DNA from: Geotoga petraea | Lineage (GTDB): Bacteria; Thermotogota; Thermotogae; Petrotogales; Petrotogaceae | Length of the DNA stretch: 64,000 nt | Direction: 5' to 3' | Assembly (NCBI RefSeq): GCF_900102615.1 | Contig: NZ_FMYV01000002.1 | Location: 1-64,000 of the forward strand | Shown: positions 25,587-35,347 of the stretch, piece after piece | Layout of the letters: every line of letters begins with the position of its first letter | Position numbering within the stretch: the first letter of the stretch is position 1 | Notes under the pieces: model-generated | The model's input: only the letters and a program-made list of their open reading frames with translations | What the model was told of the DNA's origin: nothing | Databases searched by the model: none | Translations under genes and position numbers: made by a program

Positions 25587-26645
25587 CTACTTTGAAATTT
25601 TTTGAATCTGAAATATAGCTAATTTCTTACTTTTAAGATCGGAAATTATTAATTTAGATTCTGTTATTTTAAAAAGAAGGTTTTCAGGCATCCTTGTTAA
25701 TATAGATCTCAACTTTCTTATATGAATTTGTACCAAATATTTGTGTTCAGTTTTTATATCAAGTTTCCAAGAAAGATGAGAATCATTTTCTTCTTTGTAA
25801 ATGTAAGAACCGTTAGTACTCAAAACGATGAACGCTACGTTGTTTTTTTTGAAAGAAATATACATTTTGTCCAAGGCTTTTTTAATCTGATCTGATTTGA
25901 TCCTTAATTCCTCTATTATTTTGAATGTTTCAAGTTTTAAAACATCATTGTAGTATTTTTGAGTACATAAGTTTATTATCACGCCAGGAGCTAATAACAC
26001 TAATTTATTTTTTTTAACACCAATCGAAATTTTAGAATCTTTTCTTAATTTTTTTAATGATTTTACCACATGTCTTATGGTTACGTAGGGTATAGATAGA
26101 GAAAAATCTTTTTTTGATTCTGAAAATTCAGATTCTATGTAATAATAATCAGATACATAGCTGAATTTTATCATTTTACTTCTTGTGAATATGTTTATAA
26201 GGTCGTCTTCATTAGCAGATGCTGATACGAAATCAATCTTTTTTATTAAATCGTTGAGGGAATCTATGCTTAAACTATCAAATTCTTTTATTACAGATGG
26301 GACAGAAGACTCTTTCTTAATTTCAGTCGATAAGTTCATCTCCTCAAATGTAAATAGCACGTGATCTTTGTTTATAGCTATTTTTACTATTTCTTCAGAT
26401 TTTTTATTTTTACCCCTGGTTAAGCCTTTTAAATATTGTATAGGTATTATCGCAACACCTTCAAAAGGTAAAAAGTCCCTTGTAAAATTCATCACCATAC
26501 TTCCACAATTGTCAGAAGCATAAATTTTGAGGCCATTATCGTAAAAGAAGTACGCATTTCTTGTGGAAGGTTCTATAGTTCCACAAAAATTATCGAGAAA
26601 TTCAGTTACTTTATTCAAATGTGAAAAAGTGACATAACCTTCCAT
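25587..26645 (-). CDS. Divergent DNA sliding-clamp-like (DnaN-fold) protein coupled to PolC
   Basis: This 352-residue protein matches three consecutive clamp domains in pattern. Domain 1 (1-110) shows NGLKIYASDNCGSMVMNF, then EGVAIIPIQYLKGL, then an EIVKIAI strand. Domain 2 (120-235) shows SLNDLIKKIDFVSASANED, IPYVTIRHVVKSLKKL, ISIGVKKNKLVL. Domain 3 (240-352) shows IKSDQIKKALDKM, IHIRKLRSILTRMPENLLFKI. These follow the order of DnaN domain strands and helices, but sequence identity to standard DnaN is low. The gene starts two bases after the polC stop, with its Shine-Dalgarno inside polC. It may be a second clamp or an accessory clamp for PolC. The ordinary dnaN is not in this window. Confidence 0.65.
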   Translation of the reverse strand: MEGYVTFSHLNKVTEFLDNFCGTIEPSTRNAYFFYDNGLKIYASDNCGSMVMNFTRDFLPFEGVAIIPIQYLKGLTRGKNKKSEEIVKIAINKDHVLFTFEEMNLSTEIKKESSVPSVIKEFDSLSIDSLNDLIKKIDFVSASANEDDLINIFTRSKMIKFSYVSDYYYIESEFSESKKDFSLSIPYVTIRHVVKSLKKLRKDSKISIGVKKNKLVLLAPGVIINLCTQKYYNDVLKLETFKIIEELRIKSDQIKKALDKMYISFKKNNVAFIVLSTNGSYIYKEENDSHLSWKLDIKTEHKYLVQIHIRKLRSILTRMPENLLFKITESKLIISDLKSKKLAIFQIQKISK

Positions 26646-26647
26646 CT

Positions 26648-29600
26648 TTATCCTCCAAATAACGACATTTGATTTTTATCAGGCAATCCATTAAGAATTC
26701 CAAGTTCTTTCAAAACTTCGGTGTTGGATTTATTAACATTTGTTCTCGCTACCAGTTCTTCGATTGATTGAAATTTACCATTTTTCCTATCTTCAATTAT
26801 ACTTTCAGCGGCTTTTTCACCAAGGTTTGGTACTGTTATAAATGGTATCAAAAGACCATTGTTTTGAATTAGAAAGTTTTTTGAATGAGATTTGTATAAA
26901 TCAACATTATAAAATTTGTAACCTCTCAAAATCATTTCATACGCTATTTCCAAAACAGTTCTTTCTCTTTTTAATTTTATGTCTCTTTCACCTTTTATTT
27001 CCATAAGGCGTCTTTTAATAGAATTTTTCCCTTTTAAAATAACTGGCAAATTAAATTCATCTCCTTTAACTGAGAAGTATGTTGCATAAAAAGCCAAAGG
27101 CTTGTGAACTTTGAACCAAGCTATCCTAAATGCCATGCTAACATACGCAGCAGCATGGGCTTTTGGGAATAGGTATGTAATTATTTTACAAGAGTCTAAA
27201 AACCATTTTGGAACATTTAAGTCTTTCATTAGTTTTTCGTCTTCTTCAGATAAACTTTTACCTTTTCTTACCTTTTCCATTATGAAGAAAGACTTTTTAG
27301 GGTCTGCACCTTTATGAATCAAATAGTTCATAATATCGTCTCTACACGAGATAACCTCGTTTAATGTTGCGTCCCCTCTATCTATTATATTTTTAGCATT
27401 TCCTGTCCAAACATTTGTGCCATGAGACAATCCCGATATTCTTACTAATTCTGCAAAAGTACTTGGTTTTGTATCTTCCAACATTCTTCTAACAAAGTTC
27501 GTTCCAAATTCCGGAATACCAAGAGCTCCAACTGTTGTGTCCAATTCAGACTTTAAATCTATTTTCAAAGCTTTTGTGCTTGAAAAAATGGACATGGTTT
27601 CTTTGTCATCCATTGGTATTTTTAATGCATCTATACCAGTTAAATCTTCCAACATCTTTATAAATGTAGGATCGTCATGTCCTAATGCATCAAGTTTTAC
27701 TAAATCATCGTGAATAACGTGATAATCAAAATGCGTTGTTTGAATATCGGATTTTGTGTCGTTAGCAGGATATTGTATAGGGGTGAAATCAAAAACTTCG
27801 AATTCTTTTGGAACAATCATTAATCCACCTGGATGTTGCCCAGTGGTTCTCTTTACGCCAGTTATAGCATTTGCTATTCTTTGTTGCTCACATTGTCTAA
27901 CAAAATCAGTTGTTTCAGCATATTTTCGGGCGTATTCCAAAGCAGTTTTTTCAGCAACAGTCGATATTGTACCTGCTTTAAAAACGTGGTCTTCTCCAAA
28001 CATCTTTTCAACATATTTATGAGCCCTTGATTGGTATTCTCCCGAGAAATTTAAATCGATATCTGGGACTTTGTCCCCTTCAAACCCCATGAAAGTTTCA
28101 AATAATATATCTTGTCCATTTTTTATCATTTTTTCATTACAATCATCGCATATTTTATCGGGCAAATCATAACCAGAACCATATTCTCCTTCAGTAAAAA
28201 ATATTGATTTTTTACATTTTGGGCAAATATAGTGAGGTGGCATTGGATTTACCTCTGTTATTCCCATTAAGTAAGCAACCAAAGAAGATCCTACAGAACC
28301 TCTTGAACCTACAAGATATCCATCTTCATTTGATTTTTTAACTATTCTTTCAGCCATAAGGTATAAGACTGCATAACCATGTTTTATAATTGAATCAAGT
28401 TCTCTTTCAATTCTTTTTTCTATAATTTCTGGTAGTTTTTCACCATATATTTCGTGAGCTTTCTTATAAGTTTTTTCCCTTACTTCGGTATCCGCATTTT
28501 CAATATTAGGTGGATTTAGCTTTTTTTTAAGTGGAACTATATCTTCGATTTTTTCTGCAATGAGATTTGGATTATCTATTACTATTTGTTTTGCAACAGC
28601 TTCATCTTCGAATATTTCCATGGCATTCTTTAACATTTCATCAGTTGTTCTCATATGTCTGTTAGAATAGTACACTTTTTTCTTATCTGCAACTTTTAAG
28701 GCGTGTCTAAACTTCATGTCTTCTTTATCAAGATAATGTGCATTTGACACCATAACAACAGGTTTATCCAACTCTTTTCCAATTTCGTATATAGTGCGAT
28801 ACATTTCTATTATTCTTTCTTTCGATAGATCGTCCCTGGTTTCAACTGTATCAATTGGCATTATTTCGAGGTAATCAAAGAATTTAGCTATTTCTTTTAG
28901 TTCATCTTTTGTTGCTCCTCTTATGAAAGCATCTGATAATTCTCCGTTTTCACACCCCGAACCAATTAGTAGCCCTTCTCTCATTTTTTCTAGTTCACTT
29001 TTTAAAATCCTTGGATGAACATAAAAATATTTTATATGAGCATTTGAAACTAATTTATATGAATTTTTAAGGCCAACTTTATTTTTTATCAATATTGTCA
29101 TATGTTTTGCAAAAATTCTCTTATAATCTATGAATTTTTTTAATTTATCCAAATCAGATAATCTTTTTATTCCTCTGTTAGAAGCCATATCCAGTAATTT
29201 TATAAATACAAGGGCTGTAACATGTGCATCTTCATCAGCCCTATGATGGTTGAAATCACTTAAGCCTAAAGCTTTTACAACTTTATCTAATGAAAATCTT
29301 TTTATAGTTAAAAGAGATTTAGCCATTGAAAGAGTATCAATATAGGTTTGTTCGAAAACCCTGTTGTATAATTTTGAAACCCAAGATCTCAAAAACCTAA
29401 AATCAAATATAGCGTTGTGTGCTACGAGTACAGCTCCTTCTATAAAATCCAAAAATTTAGGTAGTACTTCTTCTATAGGGGGCTTGTCATTCAACATTTC
29501 TTGAGTTATTCCCGTTATTTCAGTTGTTATTTCTGGAATATTTTCTTTAGGTTTTATCAAAGAATGAAATTTATCAATTATTTCACCGTCTTTAACTTTT

Positions 29601-30823
29601 GCTGCTCCAATTTCAATAATTTCATTAATATCTGGTTGAGTACCAGTTGTTTCAAAATCAAAAACCACGTATTCTGTATCTTTTATGCTTTGCTCTCCAT
29701 TTCCGAAAATATTTATAATATCAATATATTCATCTACTACATCACCTTCTAAACCAAAAATCGGTTTAATACCTTCTTTTGTAGCAATATCATAAAATTG
29801 AGGTATGTTTTGAATTGCTCCATGATCTGTAATGGCAACAGCTTTCTGTCCCCATTCTTTAACTCTTTTTATGATATCCTTAACTTCCATTATTCCATCC
29901 ATTTGACTCAAATTTGAATGGCAATGAAGTTCGACTCTCTTTTCTTCTGATTCATCTTTTACAGATAATTCTGGTTTAATTTTTTTTAAGTTAAAAGGTT
30001 TTATTGCAAAATCGTTCATAAAATTATCATAAAACAAAGATCCTTCAGCTATTATATGATCTCCAACTTTGATGTTTTTATGCAGAATTTCGCCTTTATC
30101 GAAGAAGTGTTTTACTACTATAGAATCTTTTTTGTCGGTAATAAAAATAGTGCTAATATTTGACTTTTCATTGTAATCTTTGAAAAATACTTGTCCTTTA
30201 ACGACTAAAATACTCCCTTCAACTGTCGGTACATTATCCAAGTCAATGGGGATTTTTTTAAAGTCTCTTCCAAGAATGACATCACCTTTTTTATTTATAT
30301 TGTTACTATTTTTCTTTTTATCGATTTTCTGATTTTCAGTAGTTTCATAAGTATCAAAGCTCATATAATCATGCCCAAAAGTATCATCAAAATCTGGTTT
30401 CAATGTGTTATCCATTTCTAATAAAAACTCAGCTTTAATTCCACAATGTCTGACTATTAAATCTTGAAGTATGTTTTTTGAGCTTCTCATTTTATTTATA
30501 ACCAATTTAGAATGTGATTTGAATATAAGAACATCGCCTTTCAATTCAGGTAAAAGCAAGCTCAAATAATCGTCTAATTCATGGCCTATGATGATCTTCT
30601 GCCAATTATTGACTATAAATTCAAGGTCATTATCACCAATAGGTTCTATTTCGACGGTTCTTTTAAGATTTCTCATGAAAAACTTTTTCAGTGAAGATTC
30701 TAAACTTTCGTTGAAGTTGTTTTTGATCTTTATCTTTACTGTAGATTCTGTAGTTTCAACTTCTCCATCGATATCGAATGGTACATATCCAATATATTCC
30801 ATAAAATACTCTTTTATAGTCAT
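26648..30823 (-). CDS. polC: DNA polymerase III subunit alpha, PolC type
   Basis: This is a replicative polymerase of about 1391 residues. Domain order is an OB domain, a PHP domain (VELHCHSNLSQMDG near 300) interrupted by a DnaQ-like 3'-5' exonuclease (VVFDFETTGTQPDINEIIEIG near 386), then the C-family polymerase core with the catalytic PDIDLNFSGEYQ near 920, and a helix-hairpin-helix tail. The C-terminus NQMSLFGG contains a QxSLF clamp-binding motif. I chose the ATG at 30823, seven bases after GAGGTG; it shares one base with the ruvC stop. The upstream in-frame extension lies within ruvC. A clamp-like gene follows immediately. Confidence 0.96.
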   Translation of the reverse strand: MTIKEYFMEYIGYVPFDIDGEVETTESTVKIKIKNNFNESLESSLKKFFMRNLKRTVEIEPIGDNDLEFIVNNWQKIIIGHELDDYLSLLLPELKGDVLIFKSHSKLVINKMRSSKNILQDLIVRHCGIKAEFLLEMDNTLKPDFDDTFGHDYMSFDTYETTENQKIDKKKNSNNINKKGDVILGRDFKKIPIDLDNVPTVEGSILVVKGQVFFKDYNEKSNISTIFITDKKDSIVVKHFFDKGEILHKNIKVGDHIIAEGSLFYDNFMNDFAIKPFNLKKIKPELSVKDESEEKRVELHCHSNLSQMDGIMEVKDIIKRVKEWGQKAVAITDHGAIQNIPQFYDIATKEGIKPIFGLEGDVVDEYIDIINIFGNGEQSIKDTEYVVFDFETTGTQPDINEIIEIGAAKVKDGEIIDKFHSLIKPKENIPEITTEITGITQEMLNDKPPIEEVLPKFLDFIEGAVLVAHNAIFDFRFLRSWVSKLYNRVFEQTYIDTLSMAKSLLTIKRFSLDKVVKALGLSDFNHHRADEDAHVTALVFIKLLDMASNRGIKRLSDLDKLKKFIDYKRIFAKHMTILIKNKVGLKNSYKLVSNAHIKYFYVHPRILKSELEKMREGLLIGSGCENGELSDAFIRGATKDELKEIAKFFDYLEIMPIDTVETRDDLSKERIIEMYRTIYEIGKELDKPVVMVSNAHYLDKEDMKFRHALKVADKKKVYYSNRHMRTTDEMLKNAMEIFEDEAVAKQIVIDNPNLIAEKIEDIVPLKKKLNPPNIENADTEVREKTYKKAHEIYGEKLPEIIEKRIERELDSIIKHGYAVLYLMAERIVKKSNEDGYLVGSRGSVGSSLVAYLMGITEVNPMPPHYICPKCKKSIFFTEGEYGSGYDLPDKICDDCNEKMIKNGQDILFETFMGFEGDKVPDIDLNFSGEYQSRAHKYVEKMFGEDHVFKAGTISTVAEKTALEYARKYAETTDFVRQCEQQRIANAITGVKRTTGQHPGGLMIVPKEFEVFDFTPIQYPANDTKSDIQTTHFDYHVIHDDLVKLDALGHDDPTFIKMLEDLTGIDALKIPMDDKETMSIFSSTKALKIDLKSELDTTVGALGIPEFGTNFVRRMLEDTKPSTFAELVRISGLSHGTNVWTGNAKNIIDRGDATLNEVISCRDDIMNYLIHKGADPKKSFFIMEKVRKGKSLSEEDEKLMKDLNVPKWFLDSCKIITYLFPKAHAAAYVSMAFRIAWFKVHKPLAFYATYFSVKGDEFNLPVILKGKNSIKRRLMEIKGERDIKLKRERTVLEIAYEMILRGYKFYNVDLYKSHSKNFLIQNNGLLIPFITVPNLGEKAAESIIEDRKNGKFQSIEELVARTNVNKSNTEVLKELGILNGLPDKNQMSLFGG

Positions 30824-31299
30824 TAAATAACACCTCTGAAATTCCCGTGACAAAAAGCAGCTGCCAATGCATCTGCTGCATCATCAGGGGTGGGATTTTT
30901 TTTCAAGTTCAACAATAACTTTAAAGTTCTGGCAACTTGTCCTTTTTCTGCTCTGCCATAACCAGTTACAGCCTGTTTTATTTGAAACGGGGTATATTCA
31001 TAAATCGGTATTTTGTTTTCAACGAGGGCTACTAATATGACACCTCGGGCTTCACCGACTTGTATCGCTGTAGTTACGTTTCTAAAGAAAAATAAATCTT
31101 CCACGGAAGATTCATCTGGATTGTATTTTTCTATTAATGTTGTTATTTTTTGCTTTATTTCATACAGTCTCAAAGGAAGTTCCTTGTCCTTATCAGTATA
31201 TATTACACCAAAATCAATAGTTTTAAACTTGTTTCCTATTTTATCCAATACTCCATAGCCAATTTTGCCATATCCTGGGTCAATTCCTAATATTCTCAT
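30823..31299 (-). CDS. ruvC: Crossover junction endodeoxyribonuclease RuvC
   Basis: This 158-residue Holliday-junction resolvase has LGIDPGYGKIGYGVLD (catalytic Asp7), SVEDLFFFRN (Glu), and PDDAADALAAAFCHG (C-terminal acidic pair). It is normal length. It is the first gene of the ruvC-polC-clamp-like unit and overlaps polC by one base (TAATG). The ATG at 31299 follows AGGAGTG. Confidence 0.96.
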   Translation of the reverse strand: MRILGIDPGYGKIGYGVLDKIGNKFKTIDFGVIYTDKDKELPLRLYEIKQKITTLIEKYNPDESSVEDLFFFRNVTTAIQVGEARGVILVALVENKIPIYEYTPFQIKQAVTGYGRAEKGQVARTLKLLLNLKKNPTPDDAADALAAAFCHGNFRGVI

Positions 31300-31393
31300 T
31301 AAAACACTCCTAAGTAAGTAGACACATCTTTTTATATACTAACATTTTATTATATAATGATATAAGAGTATATTCAATTAAGGAGGAGTAAAG

Positions 31394-32629
31394 ATGATAG
31401 AATACCTAAAAGAAAGAAGAAGAAAACTATTTTATTCAATGGATGATAAATCGGTAATGGTGATTTTTTCAGGTGTTGCACCGTACAAGTCCAAAGATGA
31501 AAAATATCAATTCACGCCAAATAAAAATTTTCTTTATTTAACAGGGTTAGACAAAGAAAATATGGTTTTACTTGTTCAAAAAAATGGGGAAAAAATAACA
31601 GAATCACTATACATTGAAAAAGATGATCCCCAAATTGCAAAATGGGTTGGCCACAAAATGTCAGCTGAAAAGGCAAAAAAAATTTCTGGGATAAAAGATA
31701 TAAAATATATTAACGATTTTGAAAAAGATCTTGGTATGGTGATGAACCAAAAATTTGAAAAAATTTATTTAGATCTGGAAAAACAAAGCTGGAATGACCC
31801 CATTACAACTATCTCATTAGAACTTGCAAAAGATATAAAAGGCAAATATCCAAGTATGAGAATAAAAAATATCTACCATCAAATAGCAGATTTAAGGATT
31901 ATAAAAGATAAAAAAGAGATAGAAAACATAAAAAGAGCTATTAGCATTACTAAAAATGGTATTTATAATATGCTGAAACATATGAAACCAGGAATGAAAG
32001 AAAATGAAATAGAAGCTTTCTTTGATTTTGTTCTTAAGCAAAGTGGTGTAAGAGACTATGCCTTTAAAACAATTGCTGCTTCAGGTAAAAATGCAGCCAT
32101 CCTTCATTATGAAGACAATAATGCCGAAACCAAAGATGGAGATATGATCCTTTTCGACCTTGGTGCTCAGTGGAACTATTATTCTGCAGACGTTTCAAGA
32201 ACATTTCCTTTGAATGGTAAATTTACAGAAAGGCAAAAAGAAGTTTATACAGTTGTTTTAGAAACTATGAAAGAAGTTGAAAATTCAGCGAAACCAGGAG
32301 TTTCTTTGAAAGAACTACACGAATTATCTAAGAAAAAGTTATCTGAAGGTGCTATAAAATTAGGATTGATTGAAAAAGAAGAAGATATTTTTGAATACTA
32401 TTTTCATTCTATTGGGCATTTTATGGGTATGGATACACATGATGTAGGAGATAGAGAAGCTGTTTTAGAGCCAGGCATGGTTATCACAAATGAACCAGGA
32501 TTGTATATACCCGAAGAAAACATAGGAGTTAGAATAGAAGATGATCTTTTGATCACCGAAAACGGTTGTGAAAATCTTTCTAAAGATATAATTAAAGAAA
32601 TAGACGAAATAGAAAATTTTATGAAATAG
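31394..32629 (+). CDS. pepP: Xaa-Pro aminopeptidase (M24B)
   Basis: This 411-residue protein removes N-terminal residues ahead of proline. An N-terminal creatinase-like domain contains FTPNKNFLYLTGLD. The C-terminal pita-bread fold carries the metal ligands: ILFDLGAQWNYYSADVSRTFP (two Asp), FHSIGHFMGMDTHDVGD (His), ITNEPGLYIP (Glu) and GVRIEDDLLIT (Glu). It is cytoplasmic with no signal peptide. AAGGAGGAG precedes the ATG. A TATAAT-TGATATAA stretch near 31353-31366 is the likely promoter, divergent from ruvC. Confidence 0.93.
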   Translation: MIEYLKERRRKLFYSMDDKSVMVIFSGVAPYKSKDEKYQFTPNKNFLYLTGLDKENMVLLVQKNGEKITESLYIEKDDPQIAKWVGHKMSAEKAKKISGIKDIKYINDFEKDLGMVMNQKFEKIYLDLEKQSWNDPITTISLELAKDIKGKYPSMRIKNIYHQIADLRIIKDKKEIENIKRAISITKNGIYNMLKHMKPGMKENEIEAFFDFVLKQSGVRDYAFKTIAASGKNAAILHYEDNNAETKDGDMILFDLGAQWNYYSADVSRTFPLNGKFTERQKEVYTVVLETMKEVENSAKPGVSLKELHELSKKKLSEGAIKLGLIEKEEDIFEYYFHSIGHFMGMDTHDVGDREAVLEPGMVITNEPGLYIPEENIGVRIEDDLLITENGCENLSKDIIKEIDEIENFMK

Positions 32630-32824
32630 TTTTGATATATTAATTTTGGTAAAAAATAGAATTATTGATTATTTTTAGAGAAAAAGCTTTTATTTATTGG
32701 AATAATTCCTCTTTTTTACTTAATAAAAATTTAACTATACTACAAGATATAGATGTGATATCATATATGATGTGTATATATAGTTATTGTTTTTCGGTTA
32801 GCTTATTAAAGGAGGATTTATTTC
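32630..32824. other. 195-bp intergenic region upstream of nrdJ
   Basis: The region is AT-rich with no gene. I see TA-rich blocks (acaagatatagatgt at about 32741, gtgtatatatag at about 32772) that only weakly resemble NrdR boxes. It is too short, and lacks the conserved elements, for a cobalamin riboswitch. A strong AAAGGAGG precedes nrdJ. Confidence 0.4.
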
Positions 32825-35332
32825 ATGGAAAGAGTTATAAACAAATATTTGAATGTAAAACCTTCAAAAAACGCAAATACAATTTTGAAAGATAGGTATT
32901 TGATGAAAGATGGACAAGGTAGATACTTGGAAGAAACTTGGGACGATGTCAGTAAAAGAGTTGCCAGACATGTTGCTTCAGCAGAAGTCAAATATACTAA
33001 AGATGTTAAAGAAATTCAAGAGATTGAGAAAAAATATTATAATATGATCAAATCAAGGATCTTTTTACCTAATAGCCCGACAATTTTTAATTCAGGGAAG
33101 GCAATGCCTTTAGAGCTTTTTAAAAAAGAAGCTAAGGATATGGGTTTTGATGATTATAAAAAAATATTTGACTCAAAGAGTAAACATAACATGCTTTCTG
33201 CTTGCTTTGTTGTTCCTATGGATGATTCAATGGACGGAATTTTTGAAGCTGTAAAACAATCTGCTATGATTATGAAATATGGTGGAGGCGTAGGATATGA
33301 CTTTTCAGTTTTAAGACCTAAAGGAACTTCTATAGCTGGGACAGGGGGCAAATCATCAGGGCCTATTAGCTTTATGCATGTATTTAACACTTCTGCTTCT
33401 ACCATTGAGCAAGGTGGAGCAAGAAGAGCTGCACAAATGGCGGTTATGAAATACGATCATCCAGATGTTTTGGACTTTATTAATTCTAAAAAAGATAATG
33501 ATGGTAATAGTGTACTAAATTATTTCAATATTTCTATAAATATAGATGATGTGAATAATTTCAAAAATAAGTTGAAAAATGATGAAGAAATAACACTTGA
33601 ACATCCAGAATCTGATAAAACTGCAAAATTAAATGCAAAAGAATATTTAAGAAAAATTAGTGAAAATGCTTGGAAATCTGGAGATCCTGGTTTGCTATTT
33701 TTAGGAAAACACAATCATTATTATGCAATGGGGCACGAAACTCCTGTTCAAGCAACAAACCCTTGTGGTGAAGAACCTCTTCCGCCATTTGGAAGCTGTA
33801 ATTTAGGTTCTATAGATATAGCCAAATTAATAGACTTTGTGGACATTGGAAATCCAAAAGACAGAAATTTGGATATTTTTGAAGACATAGTATATTGGGC
33901 TTCAAGATTTTTAGATGATGTTATTGATATGAATGTTTATCCCTTGCCTCAAATAGATGAAATATCTAAAAATCAGAGGTTTATTGGTCTTGGTATAATG
34001 GGGCTTGCAGATGCTTTATACAAAAAATCTTTAGCTTATAATTCAGTAGAAGGAAGAAAGTTTATGGCTAAAGTTACAGCATCATTGGCTTATTTTTCGC
34101 ACGTTGCCAGTTCAAAATTGGCTGAAAAAAGGGGCAATTTCCCAGACTTTAAAAAATCAAAATATCCAAAAGGATTCATACCAATGCCGCTTTTAGAAGA
34201 TGATTTTGATGAAGATATAAAATTATGGAATCAAAAACTCAGAGATCATTTTTTGAATACAGCTATTAAATATAAGAGGAATGTTCAAACTAACACAGTA
34301 GCACCAACAGGTTCTATTTCTAATTTGGCAGATACTTCATCTGGAATTGAACCAAATTTTATGCTTGCTTATATAAGATATATGACTGATAAAGAAGGCA
34401 ACAGAGTCCCTCTACCGTATATCAATTCAATTTTGGTAGATAAAATGGGTGATGATTTAACAGAAGACTTGGAAGCTGAGATTATAGAACAAGGAAGTTT
34501 GACAAACATTAAAAATGTATCAGATGAATACAAAAAAATTTTTGTTACATCCATGGACATAAGCGCTGAAGATCATCTTTTAGCTCAACACGTTATTCAG
34601 AGCTATTTAGATGCTTCATGTTCTAAAACAATTAACATGAAAAAAGAAATTACTGTTGATGAAGTGTACAATATATATGAGAAAGCGCTTGATTTAAATA
34701 TAAAAGGCATAACCATCTACAGGGATGGAAGCTTACAAACTCAAGTACTTGAGAAGAATAAAGATAAAAAAGAAGACAAAAAAGTCACTTTCTTTGTTTT
34801 AGATGAAAAACATAAGCTAAGGGCAAGGCCAAGAAAAGAAACTCTAAGAAGTGTTACAAGAAAATTCAAGTTTGACGATAGTACTATTTACATAACACTT
34901 TCTTTTGATGACAACGGAGAGGCCATTGAAGTTTTCTTGTCTGATGGGACAGAGACAACTGAGATAATAGGAAGATTATCTTCTATCGCTTTAAGGGCAG
35001 GAGTCTCATCAGATGAAATAATTGAACAACTAAAGAAAGTTAAAGGTGGTTATTGTAAGAATTTGGCCGAAGAAGTTAAAAAAGCCATCGAAGATTTTGC
35101 AGAACTCTGGAAAGAAGAAGTAGATTCATACGAGGTATATAAAACAGGTAAACCAAAAACAAAAGAAGAGATAGAAAAATTTGTCCATGTTAATGATCTT
35201 AAATATGAGAAAGGTGTTTACATAGATTCTGAGGGAAATACATATTGCCCAAGTTGTTTGAACAAGAATTCTTTGATAATGGAATCGGGTTGTACTTCTT
35301 GTAAGACTTGTGGCTGGTCTAAATGTTCTTAA
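32825..35332 (+). CDS. nrdJ: Adenosylcobalamin-dependent ribonucleotide reductase (class II)
   Basis: This 835-residue enzyme reduces ribonucleotides using B12, without a separate radical subunit. Motifs are NSPTIFNSG, SACFVVPMDDSMDGI, MKYGGGVGYDFS, NPCGEEPLPPFGSCNLGS (active-site cysteine and Glu), and APTGSISNLADTSSGIEPNF. The C-terminus carries a zinc-ribbon-like pair ending CKTCGWSKCS, whose cysteines relay electrons. No N-terminal ATP-cone is seen. It is followed 15 bp later by an acidic unknown protein, probably in the same operon. Confidence 0.96.
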   Translation: MERVINKYLNVKPSKNANTILKDRYLMKDGQGRYLEETWDDVSKRVARHVASAEVKYTKDVKEIQEIEKKYYNMIKSRIFLPNSPTIFNSGKAMPLELFKKEAKDMGFDDYKKIFDSKSKHNMLSACFVVPMDDSMDGIFEAVKQSAMIMKYGGGVGYDFSVLRPKGTSIAGTGGKSSGPISFMHVFNTSASTIEQGGARRAAQMAVMKYDHPDVLDFINSKKDNDGNSVLNYFNISINIDDVNNFKNKLKNDEEITLEHPESDKTAKLNAKEYLRKISENAWKSGDPGLLFLGKHNHYYAMGHETPVQATNPCGEEPLPPFGSCNLGSIDIAKLIDFVDIGNPKDRNLDIFEDIVYWASRFLDDVIDMNVYPLPQIDEISKNQRFIGLGIMGLADALYKKSLAYNSVEGRKFMAKVTASLAYFSHVASSKLAEKRGNFPDFKKSKYPKGFIPMPLLEDDFDEDIKLWNQKLRDHFLNTAIKYKRNVQTNTVAPTGSISNLADTSSGIEPNFMLAYIRYMTDKEGNRVPLPYINSILVDKMGDDLTEDLEAEIIEQGSLTNIKNVSDEYKKIFVTSMDISAEDHLLAQHVIQSYLDASCSKTINMKKEITVDEVYNIYEKALDLNIKGITIYRDGSLQTQVLEKNKDKKEDKKVTFFVLDEKHKLRARPRKETLRSVTRKFKFDDSTIYITLSFDDNGEAIEVFLSDGTETTEIIGRLSSIALRAGVSSDEIIEQLKKVKGGYCKNLAEEVKKAIEDFAELWKEEVDSYEVYKTGKPKTKEEIEKFVHVNDLKYEKGVYIDSEGNTYCPSCLNKNSLIMESGCTSCKTCGWSKCS

Positions 35333-35347
35333 AATTGGAGGAGAATA

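Noticed and set aside
32735-32790. NrdR boxes or a cobalamin riboswitch upstream of nrdJ
   Set aside because: The TA-rich blocks match the NrdR consensus only in the core, with the flanking ACAC/GTGT absent. The leader is too short and lacks the B12-box for a cobalamin riboswitch.
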